In this document: positions 1 through 8,044 of the stretch, piece by piece
How the letters are laid out: the number at the start of each line of letters is the position of its first letter
Position numbering within the stretch: the first letter of the stretch is position 1
Assembly: GCF_001667115.1 (NCBI RefSeq)
Contig: NZ_LZIJ01000076.1
Location: 1-33,792 of the forward strand
Length of the DNA stretch: 33,792 bases
DNA from: Mycobacterium sp. 852002-51163_SCH5372311
GTDB taxonomy: Bacteria > Actinomycetota > Actinomycetes > Mycobacteriales > Mycobacteriaceae
Reading direction: 5' to 3'
Translations under genes and position numbers: made by a program
The notes under the pieces: model-generated
Databases searched by the model: none
What the model was told of the DNA's origin: nothing
Seen by the model: only the letters and a program-made list of their open reading frames with translations

Positions 1-466
1 GCACCGCCGCAGCCCCCGCCACCGGAGGCTCGGGCCGCGGCGCGGGCCGCACCGGCGGCTGCGGCGGCAACTGCACGACAGCCGTGCCTTCGGACATCGG
101 CCCCGGAAACACGGGCGCCGGCTCTTCGGCCACCGGGACGTCGGGCACCGGGACGTCGGGCACCGGATCGGCTTCGCGCGGCTGCGGTAGAGGTGGCGGG
201 ACCTCCATGACCCGCGTGGCCTCGGACATCGGGCCCTGAACCACCGGCGCCACCGCGTCGGCAACCGGCGGCTCGTCGACAACTGATGTCACCTCGTCAG
301 CAACCGATGTCACCTCGTCGGCAACCGGCGCCACGTCGTCGGCGACAGATTCCTGGTCCTCCCGCGCAAGCTTGGCCTGAATCTGCGCCACCGGGATCGG
401 GATGGTGTCCGCTTCGGTGCTCGGCTTGAAAGCCGATGCGGCCTTGGGGGCGTCGGATCCGCTCAC
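1..466 (-). CDS. Partial Pro/Ala/Val-rich protein of unknown function (N-terminal 155 residues)
   Basis: The minus-strand frame stays open from a GTG at 466-464 to the window edge, so the C-terminus is missing. The GTG shares one base with the eccA stop codon (TAGTG), which implies translational coupling and one operon with eccA. The visible part is acidic and rich in Pro, Val and Ala, with no membrane segment or recognisable domain. It holds short internal repeats: a duplicated DEVTSV unit (residues 50-62), a PVPDV repeat (about 101-112), and two related GPMSE-x-T segments (about 78-86 and 122-130). Four sites fit E-x-T-x-V, with Thr at residues 53, 60, 84 and 128. Composition resembles the low-complexity N-terminus of EspI-type proteins, but I do not recognise the gene. 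Confidence 0.7.
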   Translation of the reverse strand, partial: MSGSDAPKAASAFKPSTEADTIPIPVAQIQAKLAREDQESVADDVAPVADEVTSVADEVTSVVDEPPVADAVAPVVQGPMSEATRVMEVPPPLPQPREADPVPDVPVPDVPVAEEPAPVFPGPMSEGTAVVQLPPQPPVRPAPRPEPPVAGAAAV

Positions 467-2301
467 TATCGGGTTCTCGAGGTCAGCTGTCGGGTGGACA
501 TACCGAGCACATTCTCCAGTGCGGCGCGCATGTCGCCGATTTCGATGCGCATCAGCTCCGTTTCGTCGAGGTCCTCGACGCTGATGTCCTGGCGTTCGCT
601 CAGCCGATACTCCCGCTCCTCTTCGGCTGTTTCGATCACGTTGCGGACAAACCGCCCGTTGCCGACCAGGTCGATATCGCGGCGCAACTGACCGGAGTTG
701 TCGACGGACTCGCTGTCGTACAGCAGCTGACAAGCACCCACCAGTTCGTCGTATGCCTCTTCGGACAGCTCGGAATCCCGCGTCTTGGCGATCAACCGGC
801 CGATGTCGCCCAATTCCGTCGGGTTATACGAGGCGAACCGGATCCGTTTGGTGAACCGCGATGCCATGCCTTCGTTGGACGCCAGGAAGCGGTCGATTTC
901 GGCGTCGTACCCGGCGATGATCACCACCAGCCGCTCGCGGTCGTTCTCCATCCGGGCCAGCAGGGTGTCAACCGCCTCGCGGCCGAAGGCGTCGCCGCCG
1001 GCCAGTCCGGACTGGATCAGCGTGTAGGCCTCGTCGATGAACAACACCCCGTCCATCGCCGAGTCGATCAGAGCCGAGGTCTTGATCGCCGTGCTACCCA
1101 GGTGTTCGCCGACGAAATCACTGCGCTTGGCCTCGATCACCGCGGGTGTCTTCAACAGACCCAAACCGCAATAGACCTGGGCGACGACGCGGGCGATGGT
1201 GGTCTTGCCGGTTCCGGGCGGGCCGGTGAAGGCCAGGTGCAGGCTGCGTGCGGCCGCACTGAGACCCTTCCCTTCGCGGACCCTGGCCAGTCTGGCGGCT
1301 GACCTCAGCTTGGCCACCTGCAGTTTGACGTCGCTCAATCCGATCTGACGGTCCAGCTCCGCCTGAGCCGCACGCAGGTACTCGTTGCTGCGTTCGTTCA
1401 TGCCCTCGGCGTCGATGTCCCGCGTGCTGCGGGCAGTGCTGGGATCCCACCTGTCGGTGCGGGAATCGATGTCTTCTTTGGTGCTGATGATGAGGCGGTA
1501 TTTCGGATCGTGCAGCGCAGCCGCATTCGCTTCGAACCCGGGCTCTTCGCTGTAGATCCGTTCGAAGATGACCCGCGCCTCGGGTTCCTTGCCCATCTCG
1601 CGCAGCGTCAGGGCTTTGCAGAATTCCGCGGCCCGGCTCGCGGCCGGGATCGGACCCTCGATCGCCTGATCGAGCCGGCGGATACCCTCGCCGAACAAGC
1701 CCATCTGCGCGCATGCCGAGCCCACCATCAGATGCGCACCGGCCGCTATGTACTCGTCGCTGAACGACGCCGAATTGGCAAGGGCGGCAAGTACATCCGG
1801 CCAGCGCTGGGTGGTGAAGTGCAACACCGCGCGGACGTAGGCGCAGATTTCCGCGGACTCCGCGTCGCCGTCGGGCATCGACCGGCGCATGGTGTCCAGC
1901 TCGTCGAGCACCCGCTCGGCCTCGTCGTAGTCCTTGCCCTGGATCATGGTGGCCGCGTATGCCAGCCAGACCTCGGTGAGCGTGCTCAGCGTGTAGTCCA
2001 GGTACAGCCCGGTCTGGAACCGGCCGGAAAGTGCGTGCCGCGGCAGCCCGAGCCGACGTTGCTCACGGTTCAGGTTCTCCTTGCTGGTCCGCCACAGGTT
2101 GTAGATCACCTCGCTGCTGACATCGCCGGCGGCGGCGCGCCCCAGCCAGGCGTCACTCATCTGCGGGTCGTGCTCGGTGGCGCGTTTGAATGCCAGGGTG
2201 GCGTACTGAACGTCGCGGTCGGTCTCCAACCCGTCGATGGGAATTCCCAGTGACAGCACGCCGGCGTCGAAGACCCGCTGCGCGTCCCTGGTGCCACTCA
2301 T
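466..2301 (-). CDS. eccA: EccA, AAA+ ATPase of a type VII secretion system
   Basis: A 611-aa cytosolic ATPase of the CbxX/CfqX AAA+ family. The N-terminal half (about 1-280) is helical and TPR-like, as in other EccA proteins. The C-terminal half carries Walker A GPPGTGKTT at about residue 363 and Walker B VLFIDEAYT at about residue 422. In ESX systems EccA is thought to act on cytosolic substrate/EspG complexes, possibly recycling the chaperone. Length is close to that of mycobacterial EccA proteins (about 575-620 aa). The ATG at 2301 is the natural start. The gene diverges from the substrate operon that begins at 2541 and is followed by an overlapping unknown gene. The family is certain. Whether it belongs to the ESX-1 or ESX-2 subtype cannot be settled by eye. 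Confidence 0.95.
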   Translation of the reverse strand: MSGTRDAQRVFDAGVLSLGIPIDGLETDRDVQYATLAFKRATEHDPQMSDAWLGRAAAGDVSSEVIYNLWRTSKENLNREQRRLGLPRHALSGRFQTGLYLDYTLSTLTEVWLAYAATMIQGKDYDEAERVLDELDTMRRSMPDGDAESAEICAYVRAVLHFTTQRWPDVLAALANSASFSDEYIAAGAHLMVGSACAQMGLFGEGIRRLDQAIEGPIPAASRAAEFCKALTLREMGKEPEARVIFERIYSEEPGFEANAAALHDPKYRLIISTKEDIDSRTDRWDPSTARSTRDIDAEGMNERSNEYLRAAQAELDRQIGLSDVKLQVAKLRSAARLARVREGKGLSAAARSLHLAFTGPPGTGKTTIARVVAQVYCGLGLLKTPAVIEAKRSDFVGEHLGSTAIKTSALIDSAMDGVLFIDEAYTLIQSGLAGGDAFGREAVDTLLARMENDRERLVVIIAGYDAEIDRFLASNEGMASRFTKRIRFASYNPTELGDIGRLIAKTRDSELSEEAYDELVGACQLLYDSESVDNSGQLRRDIDLVGNGRFVRNVIETAEEEREYRLSERQDISVEDLDETELMRIEIGDMRAALENVLGMSTRQLTSRTR

Positions 2302-2540
2302 CTACTCGGTGTCCTTACTGCTCGTGCCCCACCGGCAGTGCCGGCGTCAGTCGCTCCGCACACATGAAACGGCCGCCGGGTGCGGCGAACGGACGTCGCA
2401 GTCGCCCCCCGTAGCGGCGCTAACATCCTTTTCCCACGTCTCAGCGGTAGAAAGTATTGTACCGATCTGATGAGTTGCATTGCGTCGCCAAATCCGGCCC
2501 CGAATCTCCGCTGGATCGGCGACGCGCGGAGGTGACGCGC
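2302..2540. promoter_or_regulatory. Divergent intergenic region between eccA and the substrate operon
   Basis: These 239 bp separate two divergent transcripts, so promoters for both eccA (leftward) and the espD-like operon (rightward) should lie here. The stretch around 2440-2475 is locally A/T-richer than its surroundings. I cannot pick out convincing -35/-10 pairs. A GGAGG at 2528-2532 is the ribosome binding site for the GTG at 2541. Confidence 0.45.
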
Positions 2541-2879
2541 GTGCCAGGACAACAGCAAAAGCTTCCCGTCCGGTCCCGAACCGGGACCATCGCCGTCGTC
2601 ACCACCGAGCGTGGATTGCCGACGGCACTCAAGATCGACCGCAGTGAACTCGGCAGGCCGCCGCAGGAATTGGCCGGCGAGATCTTGGCGCTTTGCCAGT
2701 TGTCGGCGCTGCGCGCCCAGGTGGCTTACCGCCGTGAGCTGGCGGAGAAGGGCTATACCGCGTCGGTGATCCGCGAGCTCGGCCTGCCCACCGAGGATGA
2801 CCTCGCCCGTGCCGAGCAAGAGCTGTTCGGCGAAGACGAGGCCGACGAGCCTCCGGCGACGTGGATGAGGTCGGTATGA
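2541..2879 (+). CDS. EspD/EspH-like ESX secretion-associated protein
   Basis: A 112-aa protein that aligns by eye with EspD and EspH of the ESX-1 system. It has a beta-type N-terminal segment with the T(I/V)-x-V-x-T pattern, then an L-A-x-EIL-x-L-x-x-L-x-x-x-x-AQ helix. The C-terminal GLPTEDDLARAEQELF segment corresponds to LP(S/T)PEEAAAAEAEVF in EspD/EspH. In M. tuberculosis EspD stabilises EspA/EspC and is encoded with them, and here the gene also lies just before EspC-like and EspA-like genes. The frame is open further upstream (TTG at 2457), but I chose the GTG at 2541 because GGAGG sits 8 nt before it. The stop overlaps the next start (ATGA). Confidence 0.72.
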   Translation: MPGQQQKLPVRSRTGTIAVVTTERGLPTALKIDRSELGRPPQELAGEILALCQLSALRAQVAYRRELAEKGYTASVIRELGLPTEDDLARAEQELFGEDEADEPPATWMRSV

Positions 2880-3226
2880 CCAGCCTGGCGCAGTCGGTTA
2901 TCGCACGGGCCATCAAGCAGCGCGACCTGCTGCAGTCGATGACCGAGCAGTCGAAAACCATTACGGCCCGGGTGACCAGCCGCGATCGCGCGGTCAGCGC
3001 CGAGGTCGACGGGCTCGGCCAGTTGACCGGTTTGTGGCTGGGGCCGCCGGCGACCCGCCTCGATCCCGACGCCTTGGCCCAACTGATCGTCGACACGGCG
3101 CAGGCCGCGGCGCGGGTAGCCGCAGAACGGTACAGCTTCCTGTTGAAGGAGTTCACCGAACGCATGGCGGAGCTGCAGAAGGCTCCGCTGGTGCGCTCGG
3201 ACGGCACCATTGTCGAGCCGGAGTGA
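2876..3226 (+). CDS. YbaB/EbfC-family ESX-associated protein
   Basis: A 116-aa protein with the YbaB-like layout: an N-terminal helix (about 1-28), a short beta region containing V-x-A-x-V-D-G-x-G-x-x-x-G-L-W, then a long C-terminal helix beginning DPDALAQLIVDTAQAA. YbaB proteins bind DNA as dimers. ESX loci encode divergent members such as EspL that interact with secretion-associated factors. The ATG at 2876 overlaps the previous stop as ATGA, so the two genes are translationally coupled. A second YbaB-like gene lies at 32264, beside the toxin module. Whether this one binds DNA or acts as a partner of the EspC/EspA-like substrates is unknown. Confidence 0.72.
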   Translation: MTSLAQSVIARAIKQRDLLQSMTEQSKTITARVTSRDRAVSAEVDGLGQLTGLWLGPPATRLDPDALAQLIVDTAQAAARVAAERYSFLLKEFTERMAELQKAPLVRSDGTIVEPE

Positions 3227-3238
3227 CGGCGTGCGGCA

Positions 3239-3260
3239 CGCGCCGGAACCCTTTGGCGCG
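3239..3260 (+). other. Short GC hairpin in the gap before the EspC-like gene
   Basis: CGCGCC at 3239-3244 pairs with GGCGCG at 3255-3260 around a 10-nt loop, just after the YbaB-like stop codon. There is no T-run after it, so it could slow RNA decay or act as a weak terminator. It may also be chance in GC-rich DNA. The rest of the 158-bp gap to 3384 includes an A/T-rich patch (about 3287-3312), which is a plausible place for a second promoter. Confidence 0.3.
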
Positions 3261-3384
3261 CATGAATCGCGGCCGCTGCGGAAGTCTGATTAAATTCGTG
3301 CAGTTTATTGCTGGCGGGCGCGCTTACCGTTGAACCACCGGCACTAGCTGCAGGGTCAGTGGAAAACCTGGGGGAGAAGCAACG

Positions 3385-3675
3385 ATGACATTCGCAATGC
3401 AGCCCGAGTTCATGCACACGTTCAACGGTGCCCAAACGGGGGCGCACGCCTTGATCACCGGCTCGTACAGCGGGCTTACCAGCGCCCAGCTGGCCGGATG
3501 GTCGATGACTTATGGTCCACTCGCGGTGGCGAACATGATCCCGACGTTGTACGAGACGGCCGCCAGCAACTTCACGAGCGCGATGGAAACAGCGGTCAAG
3601 CACTTGGAGCTCGGAGTGGCATCCACCGTCGTGGAAGGCGCCCACGAGGCAGTCGACAGCGTCACCGAAGTCTAG
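3385..3675 (+). CDS. EspC-like (DUF2580) ESX substrate
   Basis: A 96-aa helical hairpin protein with an N-terminal AMQPEFM segment like the VQPERL of EspC. Its central MTYGPLAVANMIPTLYETAA resembles [20 protein letters not shown] of EspC. EspC/EspF proteins are secreted through ESX-1 together with EspA/EspE, and the next gene here is EspA/EspE-like. The usual C-terminal Y-S-E-A-D signal of EspC is replaced by H-E-A-V-D near residues 86-90, so no canonical YxxxD/E is present. The ATG at 3385 follows a GGGGGAG ribosome binding site at the expected distance. It starts a new gene block after a 158-bp gap. Confidence 0.7.
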   Translation: MTFAMQPEFMHTFNGAQTGAHALITGSYSGLTSAQLAGWSMTYGPLAVANMIPTLYETAASNFTSAMETAVKHLELGVASTVVEGAHEAVDSVTEV

Positions 3676-3686
3676 GACCTCGCGCG

Positions 3687-5075
3687 ATGGCCACCCTGGA
3701 ATCCGCTCCGGACGCAGGGCCACCCGGTCATGCCGGGATGACGCCTCCGGATTTCGATCATCTGCCGGTCGTCAACCAGCTGGAAAACAACCTGCAAGCC
3801 TGGCTGAACCGCCCGGTGCAGGACATCCTCGACCAGTTCAACCTCGGGCAGCTTCCCACCGGAGGCCCGGATTTTTCGGGGCTTTCGGGTGAGGGCATAC
3901 CCGCGAACCTCACCGGGGCATCCGGCGCGGGCGGTAAGGGCAGTAACTTCACCGGTGGGCTGCTCAGACCCATCACCGACATGCTCGGCACGCTGGGTCC
4001 CGGCATTTTCCAGGGCCTGAACCCGACGCAGATGTTCAGCGGCGTATCGCAGGCTTTCCAAAGTGCGGCCGGCGGGCTCCAGCAAGCGTTGAGCCAGATG
4101 GCCGGCGGCATGGGTGGCCAGGGCTGGGCCGGTGCGGGCGCGGGCGCTGCCGCCGCGAGGACGGGCGAGACCCTGGCCAACGGCGCCGCCGTCGCCGGGC
4201 AGGGCACCGCGCTGGCGGGCCACTACACTGCGGCGGCCGCGAACGTCGAGCAGGGTCACGCGCGGCTGATCGAGATCCTCACGCAGTGTCAGCACGAGCT
4301 CGAGGCCCTTTCTGCCGGGCTGCCCTGGACCGCTCCCAACATGGTCGAGTCGGCGTCCCGGGCCACCGCGCTGGCCACCGAATGCATCACCGAACTTGAG
4401 AGCACGCTGACCACCCAGGCCGCGGCGACCAGCGCCACCGGCGCGCCGCTCGCGATCGCCCAGGGACCCGAGATGGCGATGGGGATGGTGGGCCCGATGC
4501 TTTCGGTGGGGATGAGCATGATCGGTCCCGCGCTGTCCATGGGCGCAATGCCGCTGACCATGGGCGTCCAGGCAGGTACCCAGGCCCTGCAGGCCGGCCT
4601 GCAGGCGGGCACCGGCCTGATTTCGAGCGTGGGCCAAGCACCAGGCGCGACGGGCGCCGCGTCACCGGCCACGGCCCTCGGTCATCCGGCCCGGATGGTG
4701 AGTGCGACACATCCCACCGGCGGCGGACACGGCGGTGGCGGCGGACCGGTCGCGACCACCCCGGCCCGGACGACGCCGTCTTCGCCGATGGTGCAAAACG
4801 AACACAACGCCGCCACGTTGGGGCGCTCCGTCGTCGCGCGGCCGGCCGGCGGCGGTGCCGGGATGAGCGGCGCAGGCATGATGGCGCCCGGCGCAGGCTA
4901 CGGCGCGCACGGCGGGAAAGCCGGTGCGAGCGGAAGCCATACGTCCGCGTCGTTCCTGCACACGACGGATCAAGGCGGCGAGATCGTCGGAGACCTCGGC
5001 AACGCCAGCCCGCCGGTCATCGGCGAAACCGCTTCCGATCCCGACGACAGCCCCGATATCAAACTTCAGATTTAG
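3687..5075 (+). CDS. EspA/EspE-like large ESX substrate with Gly/Ala/Met-rich C-terminus
   Basis: A 462-aa protein placed 11 bp after the EspC-like gene, the same pairing as espC with espA or espF with espE in ESX-1. The N-terminal part (about 20-130) has short helices with N-Q-L-E-N-N-L-Q-A-W. The middle part (about 170-310) is strongly helical and holds an H-A-R-L-I-E-I-L-x-x-C-Q-x-E-L-E-A-L-S-A-G-L-P-W pattern. The last third is low complexity, rich in Gly, Met, Ala and His. It ends with a distinct acidic tail that includes SFLHTTDQGGEIVGDLG. No membrane anchor or YxxxD/E motif is visible. I chose ATG 3687; upstream in-frame sequence overlaps the EspC-like gene. Assignment to EspA rather than EspE or EspK is uncertain. 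Confidence 0.6.
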   Translation: MATLESAPDAGPPGHAGMTPPDFDHLPVVNQLENNLQAWLNRPVQDILDQFNLGQLPTGGPDFSGLSGEGIPANLTGASGAGGKGSNFTGGLLRPITDMLGTLGPGIFQGLNPTQMFSGVSQAFQSAAGGLQQALSQMAGGMGGQGWAGAGAGAAAARTGETLANGAAVAGQGTALAGHYTAAAANVEQGHARLIEILTQCQHELEALSAGLPWTAPNMVESASRATALATECITELESTLTTQAAATSATGAPLAIAQGPEMAMGMVGPMLSVGMSMIGPALSMGAMPLTMGVQAGTQALQAGLQAGTGLISSVGQAPGATGAASPATALGHPARMVSATHPTGGGHGGGGGPVATTPARTTPSSPMVQNEHNAATLGRSVVARPAGGGAGMSGAGMMAPGAGYGAHGGKAGASGSHTSASFLHTTDQGGEIVGDLGNASPPVIGETASDPDDSPDIKLQI

Positions 5076-5085
5076 GAGCACTGAG

Positions 5086-5376
5086 ATGACCGACAACAAT
5101 CGCCTGTCAATCCGTCCCGACGAGGTCACCGAGGTCACGCGTCAACTCGACGAACTCGCGAACCGCATGCAGCGCGTGGTGCAGACCGAGACGCCCAACC
5201 TCACCGCCATCGCGTCGGGTCGCGACGAGGTGTCCCAACGCGTCGCCCACACCCTCAACGAGGTACTCGGCTCGTTTACCAAGGCGTCCGACCAGGGCTC
5301 CAACGAGATGCATGAGGTATCGGCAACGCTGCGCTCACATGCCGGGCGCATCGCCGAGGCGGACCTCGCGGACTGA
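5086..5376 (+). CDS. PE-like protein
   Basis: A 96-aa helical hairpin protein that precedes a PPE-like gene, as PE genes usually do. It keeps the PE-type turn with S-G-R-D-E-V-S, comparable to P-A-G-A-D-E-V-S in PE35, followed by a long second helix with L-R-S-H-A-G-R-I-A. It has no tyrosine at all, so the conserved C-terminal YxxxD/E signal is absent. The nearest equivalent is I-A-E-A-D, close to the C-terminus. The start ATG at 5086 has GGAG at 5074-5077. It probably pairs with the PPE-like protein at 5460 and needs the EspG at 6539. Confidence 0.7.
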   Translation: MTDNNRLSIRPDEVTEVTRQLDELANRMQRVVQTETPNLTAIASGRDEVSQRVAHTLNEVLGSFTKASDQGSNEMHEVSATLRSHAGRIAEADLAD

Positions 5377-5459
5377 CCACCTCGACGCTTCTGGCGACGT
5401 CGGCAAGGGCGTCGCAGACCAGGGCGTCGAAGAACAAGACATCGAAAGGGGGGTAAGGC

Positions 5460-6542
5460 ATGGGATTCACCAATGTCGTGTGGGAATCGCGCAGCACCGA
5501 ACAGCTTGCGCGCGACCTCACCGAAGGCCCCGGCCCCTCCTCGGTGGGTGAAGCCGGAGCGGCTTGGATTCGCGTCGCAAACGAGTTCGCAAAGATCTCG
5601 ACCGACTACGACCGAATCATCGAAAGCATCAGAAGCTCGTGGGAGAGCAACGCTTCAGAAGCCGTCGTCCGCAAACTCGAAACGTTCGGAAAGTGGCTAC
5701 AGGCCGCTAGTTTGAGCGCCGCGGCAAATGGACGGCGGGCCGAGGAAGCCGCCGTCGCCAATACCGTCGCCATCCTGTCGATGCCGAGCGTCGCGGAAGC
5801 CGTCGAAGCCAAGGCGGCCCAGGACATGATGGCATCACTGTCGGCCTACAACGGTGCCATCCTGCAGGGCAGCTTCGCCGAGTTCGACGAGGCGGCCTCC
5901 GCCCAGCAGGCCGACGCCGCCGCGGTGATGAGCCGCTACGAGGACGCCGTCACCGAACTGGCCCAACCCTGGGACCAGCCACTCCCCCCGCAGGTCGTCA
6001 ATGGCGCCGCCCTCGAAGCCGAGAAGGACGGCAAGTCCGGCGGCGGTTCACACGGAGGCGGGGGCGGCGCCGGCGGCGCGGCGCCCCGACAGTTGTCGCC
6101 CATGATGGCCACGCCCGTCAAGGGCAGCGCAGACGCGAAACCGCTGAAAAAGACCGGCTTCTCGAGCAATGGGTCCGGCAACGGCGGGATGGGCCGCGGC
6201 GGCGCGGGCTACGCGCCGATGGCCGGGCACCGGCGTGACGAGGGCGGCCGTTCGTACGAGTCGTTCCGGGAGGCGGAGTTGCTGGAAGGCGGCGGCGAAC
6301 CGGGTGCGAGCCTGTCGGACGGCGACCACTCCTGGTTGCCGGCGGCCCAGCAAAGCGATGCGCCATTCACCGTCTCGCACGTCAGCTGGGGACCCAACAC
6401 CGCGATCTTCGATCAGCTGGCCGCACCCGAACCACAGCCCGTGGAGGGCTTTGCCGAGGAGCCGGAGCGGACGTTGCAGCAGGTGTCCGATCGATGGGTC
6501 TCCCCCGCGGTCATCGGCGCCGATCAGGAGCTGGCGCTATGA
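5460..6542 (+). CDS. PPE-like protein
   Basis: A 360-aa protein with an N-terminal helical PPE-like domain (about 1-180) and a Gly/Ser-rich C-terminal half. The N-terminus lacks the Pro-Pro-Glu signature itself but keeps the opening V-V-W-E-S-R-S-T and the helix-turn-helix S-S-W-E-S, where a WxG or WxS turn is expected. C-terminal segments are rich in Gly and Lys (about 195-260), followed by an acidic Trp-containing tail. It follows the PE-like gene by 83 bp and has a strong AAAGGGGGG site before the ATG at 5460. Its stop overlaps the espG start (ATGA). By family knowledge it should heterodimerise with the PE-like protein, bind EspG at the helical tip and be exported. Confidence 0.72.
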   Translation: MGFTNVVWESRSTEQLARDLTEGPGPSSVGEAGAAWIRVANEFAKISTDYDRIIESIRSSWESNASEAVVRKLETFGKWLQAASLSAAANGRRAEEAAVANTVAILSMPSVAEAVEAKAAQDMMASLSAYNGAILQGSFAEFDEAASAQQADAAAVMSRYEDAVTELAQPWDQPLPPQVVNGAALEAEKDGKSGGGSHGGGGGAGGAAPRQLSPMMATPVKGSADAKPLKKTGFSSNGSGNGGMGRGGAGYAPMAGHRRDEGGRSYESFREAELLEGGGEPGASLSDGDHSWLPAAQQSDAPFTVSHVSWGPNTAIFDQLAAPEPQPVEGFAEEPERTLQQVSDRWVSPAVIGADQELAL

Positions 6543-7366
6543 CAGTTATGACCAGGGCCGTGCTCTCCGGTTTCACCCTGTCCGACGACGAGCTGCAGGT
6601 CATCGGATCGCGGATAGGTGTCCAGGGGTTTCCGACCGTGCTGGGCGTGCGGCCCCGGTACGAGACCGTCGACGCGCTCGACGCAGCGTTCGACGCGGCA
6701 ACCCGAAGTCTCGTTTCCCGAGGCCTGATCATCGATGGGGCGATCGAGCCCGACTTGGTGCCGATACTGCGGGCACTGCGCCGGCCAGAACGGGAGCTGG
6801 CGATGCGTCTCGTCACGCCCGACGGCATCGCGCGGCTATGTGTGGTCCGTTGCGGCGGATGCGGGGTGGTGGCGCGACGGGTGGGCAACGAGATCGTGCT
6901 GCGGGTGGCCGACGGTTCTTCGGACCTGGCGTGGGCCACCCAAGCGCTGCTCGGTGAGTTGCCCCGGGCCGAGGCAGCGCAGATGTCTCCGGTGGGTGCG
7001 CCGGCGGAAATGGTGAGCCGCAACCTGATCGGCACCCACGACCCGGCGCAGCTGGCCGATCGCGTGCGGGCGCTGGGAGCCGAACCGCGGGCGGCGATGG
7101 TGCTGGGTGCGGCGCTCGCGTCGCGGGTGGCGTTCGCCGAAATCGTCTATTACGCGCTGTGCAGCGATCAGGACCGCATCTCGCGCCGGCCGGCCGCGGT
7201 AGGGGTGTTCTACACCAAGAGGGGCCGCATTGTCGGGGCGCCCAGTGCGTCACCGAGCGGACAACTGTGGACCACATTGAAGCCCGGTTCCGATCACGCG
7301 ATCGGGCAGGCAATCAATCAGCTTGTCGAATTGTCGCCGGACCAGTGGGAGGCGACATTGGTGTAA
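6539..7366 (+). CDS. espG: EspG, PE/PPE-specific secretion chaperone
   Basis: A 275-aa protein of the ESX-specific EspG family. It shows the conserved opening V-x-L-S-G-x-x-L-S-D-D-E-L-x-x-I, then F-P-T-V-L-G-V-R-P-R-Y, close to F-P-V-T-L-G-I-R-P in EspG1. Later come the R-R-P-E-R-E-L-A-M-R sheet region and the C-terminal basic, Gly-containing strand followed by a helix. EspG binds the PPE subunit of PE-PPE dimers in the cytosol and keeps them soluble for EccC. Direct 4-bp ATGA overlap with the PPE-like gene fits a dedicated chaperone. An alternative in-frame ATG exists at 6548. Confidence 0.88.
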   Translation: MTVMTRAVLSGFTLSDDELQVIGSRIGVQGFPTVLGVRPRYETVDALDAAFDAATRSLVSRGLIIDGAIEPDLVPILRALRRPERELAMRLVTPDGIARLCVVRCGGCGVVARRVGNEIVLRVADGSSDLAWATQALLGELPRAEAAQMSPVGAPAEMVSRNLIGTHDPAQLADRVRALGAEPRAAMVLGAALASRVAFAEIVYYALCSDQDRISRRPAAVGVFYTKRGRIVGAPSASPSGQLWTTLKPGSDHAIGQAINQLVELSPDQWEATLV

Positions 7367-7432
7367 CACGGTATCACGCGGAAATCAGACCACCGTGTCC
7401 GGCGATTAAGGACACACGACAAAGGAGAAACA

Positions 7433-7708
7433 ATGGCAGCAGGGCAATTTGAACTCACTGAAGATGCCGATCCCCATGTCAAGAATATCAACGATCATCT
7501 GCAGACGACAGATCGGCTGCTGGCCAAGATGGAAGACGAAGTCGACCAAATGGTGCAGTTGAATTGGCACGGTCAGCAAGCGCAGTCATTCCATGCCCGG
7601 ATGGCCGAGCACCTCGACCATATGCGCCAGATCCAGGCACAAACCGATCAACTTGCGCAAAGCTCCATGCAATTCATTCAGGCGCACCGGAACGTCGACG
7701 GCGGCTAG
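7433..7708 (+). CDS. EsxB-like WXG100 protein
   Basis: A 91-aa helix-turn-helix protein with the WXG signature as Trp-His-Gly at about residues 45-47, between two amphipathic helices. Size and position just before a second small Esx protein match esxB/cfp10-type genes. It has an AAAGGAG ribosome binding site upstream of ATG 7433. The C-terminus reads F-I-Q-A-H-R-N-V-D where the YxxxD/E export signal is expected, and the protein has no tyrosine. It should form a heterodimer with the next gene product and be exported through EccC. Confidence 0.85.
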   Translation: MAAGQFELTEDADPHVKNINDHLQTTDRLLAKMEDEVDQMVQLNWHGQQAQSFHARMAEHLDHMRQIQAQTDQLAQSSMQFIQAHRNVDGG

Positions 7709-7726
7709 GAAGTTAGGTACAAACTC

Positions 7727-8023
7727 ATGACATACGGCATCAAATACAATTTCGAAGCCAACTACGGCACGCTGGATGCGATCAGGAGCATCACGGCGGA
7801 CGCCGAACAAATGCGGACCGAAATCGACGGCCTTTTCAACGCCCTGACTTCGGGTCCGTACACCGGACACGCCCCCGAAGAGATCAACGGGCTTAGGGTC
7901 AGGTTCTCGCACGAGATGGACGAGATCATCCAAGATCTGCACGCCACCCAGGTGCGGGCAGTCGACCAGAACCAACTGGTCCAGGACCTCGACAACAGCC
8001 AGGCAGCAAACATCCTCGGTTGA
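7727..8023 (+). CDS. EsxA-like protein with a YTG turn
   Basis: A 98-aa helical protein encoded 18 bp after the EsxB-like gene, in the position of esxA. The turn between the helices is Pro-Tyr-Thr-Gly (about residues 44-47), so Tyr replaces the Trp of the WXG motif. The only YxxxD match is near the N-terminus (YGTLD, about residues 13-17) and not at the C-terminal tail. Probable partner of the EsxB-like protein and probably secreted with it. A hairpin that could act as a terminator follows 22 nt after the stop. Confidence 0.8.
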   Translation: MTYGIKYNFEANYGTLDAIRSITADAEQMRTEIDGLFNALTSGPYTGHAPEEINGLRVRFSHEMDEIIQDLHATQVRAVDQNQLVQDLDNSQAANILG

Positions 8024-8044
8024 TGTCATTCGAGCAGGCTGAGG

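Noticed and set aside
273..325. Short direct repeats resembling a CRISPR or regulatory array
   Set aside because: The 21-bp units are contiguous, in frame and encode the DEVTSV duplication of the partial gene; there are no spacers.
2629..3723. Minus-strand open frame of 364 codons across the EspD-like, YbaB-like and EspC-like genes
   Set aside because: Arg/Ser/Pro-rich shadow frame; the three plus-strand genes have ribosome binding sites, ATGA coupling and family matches.
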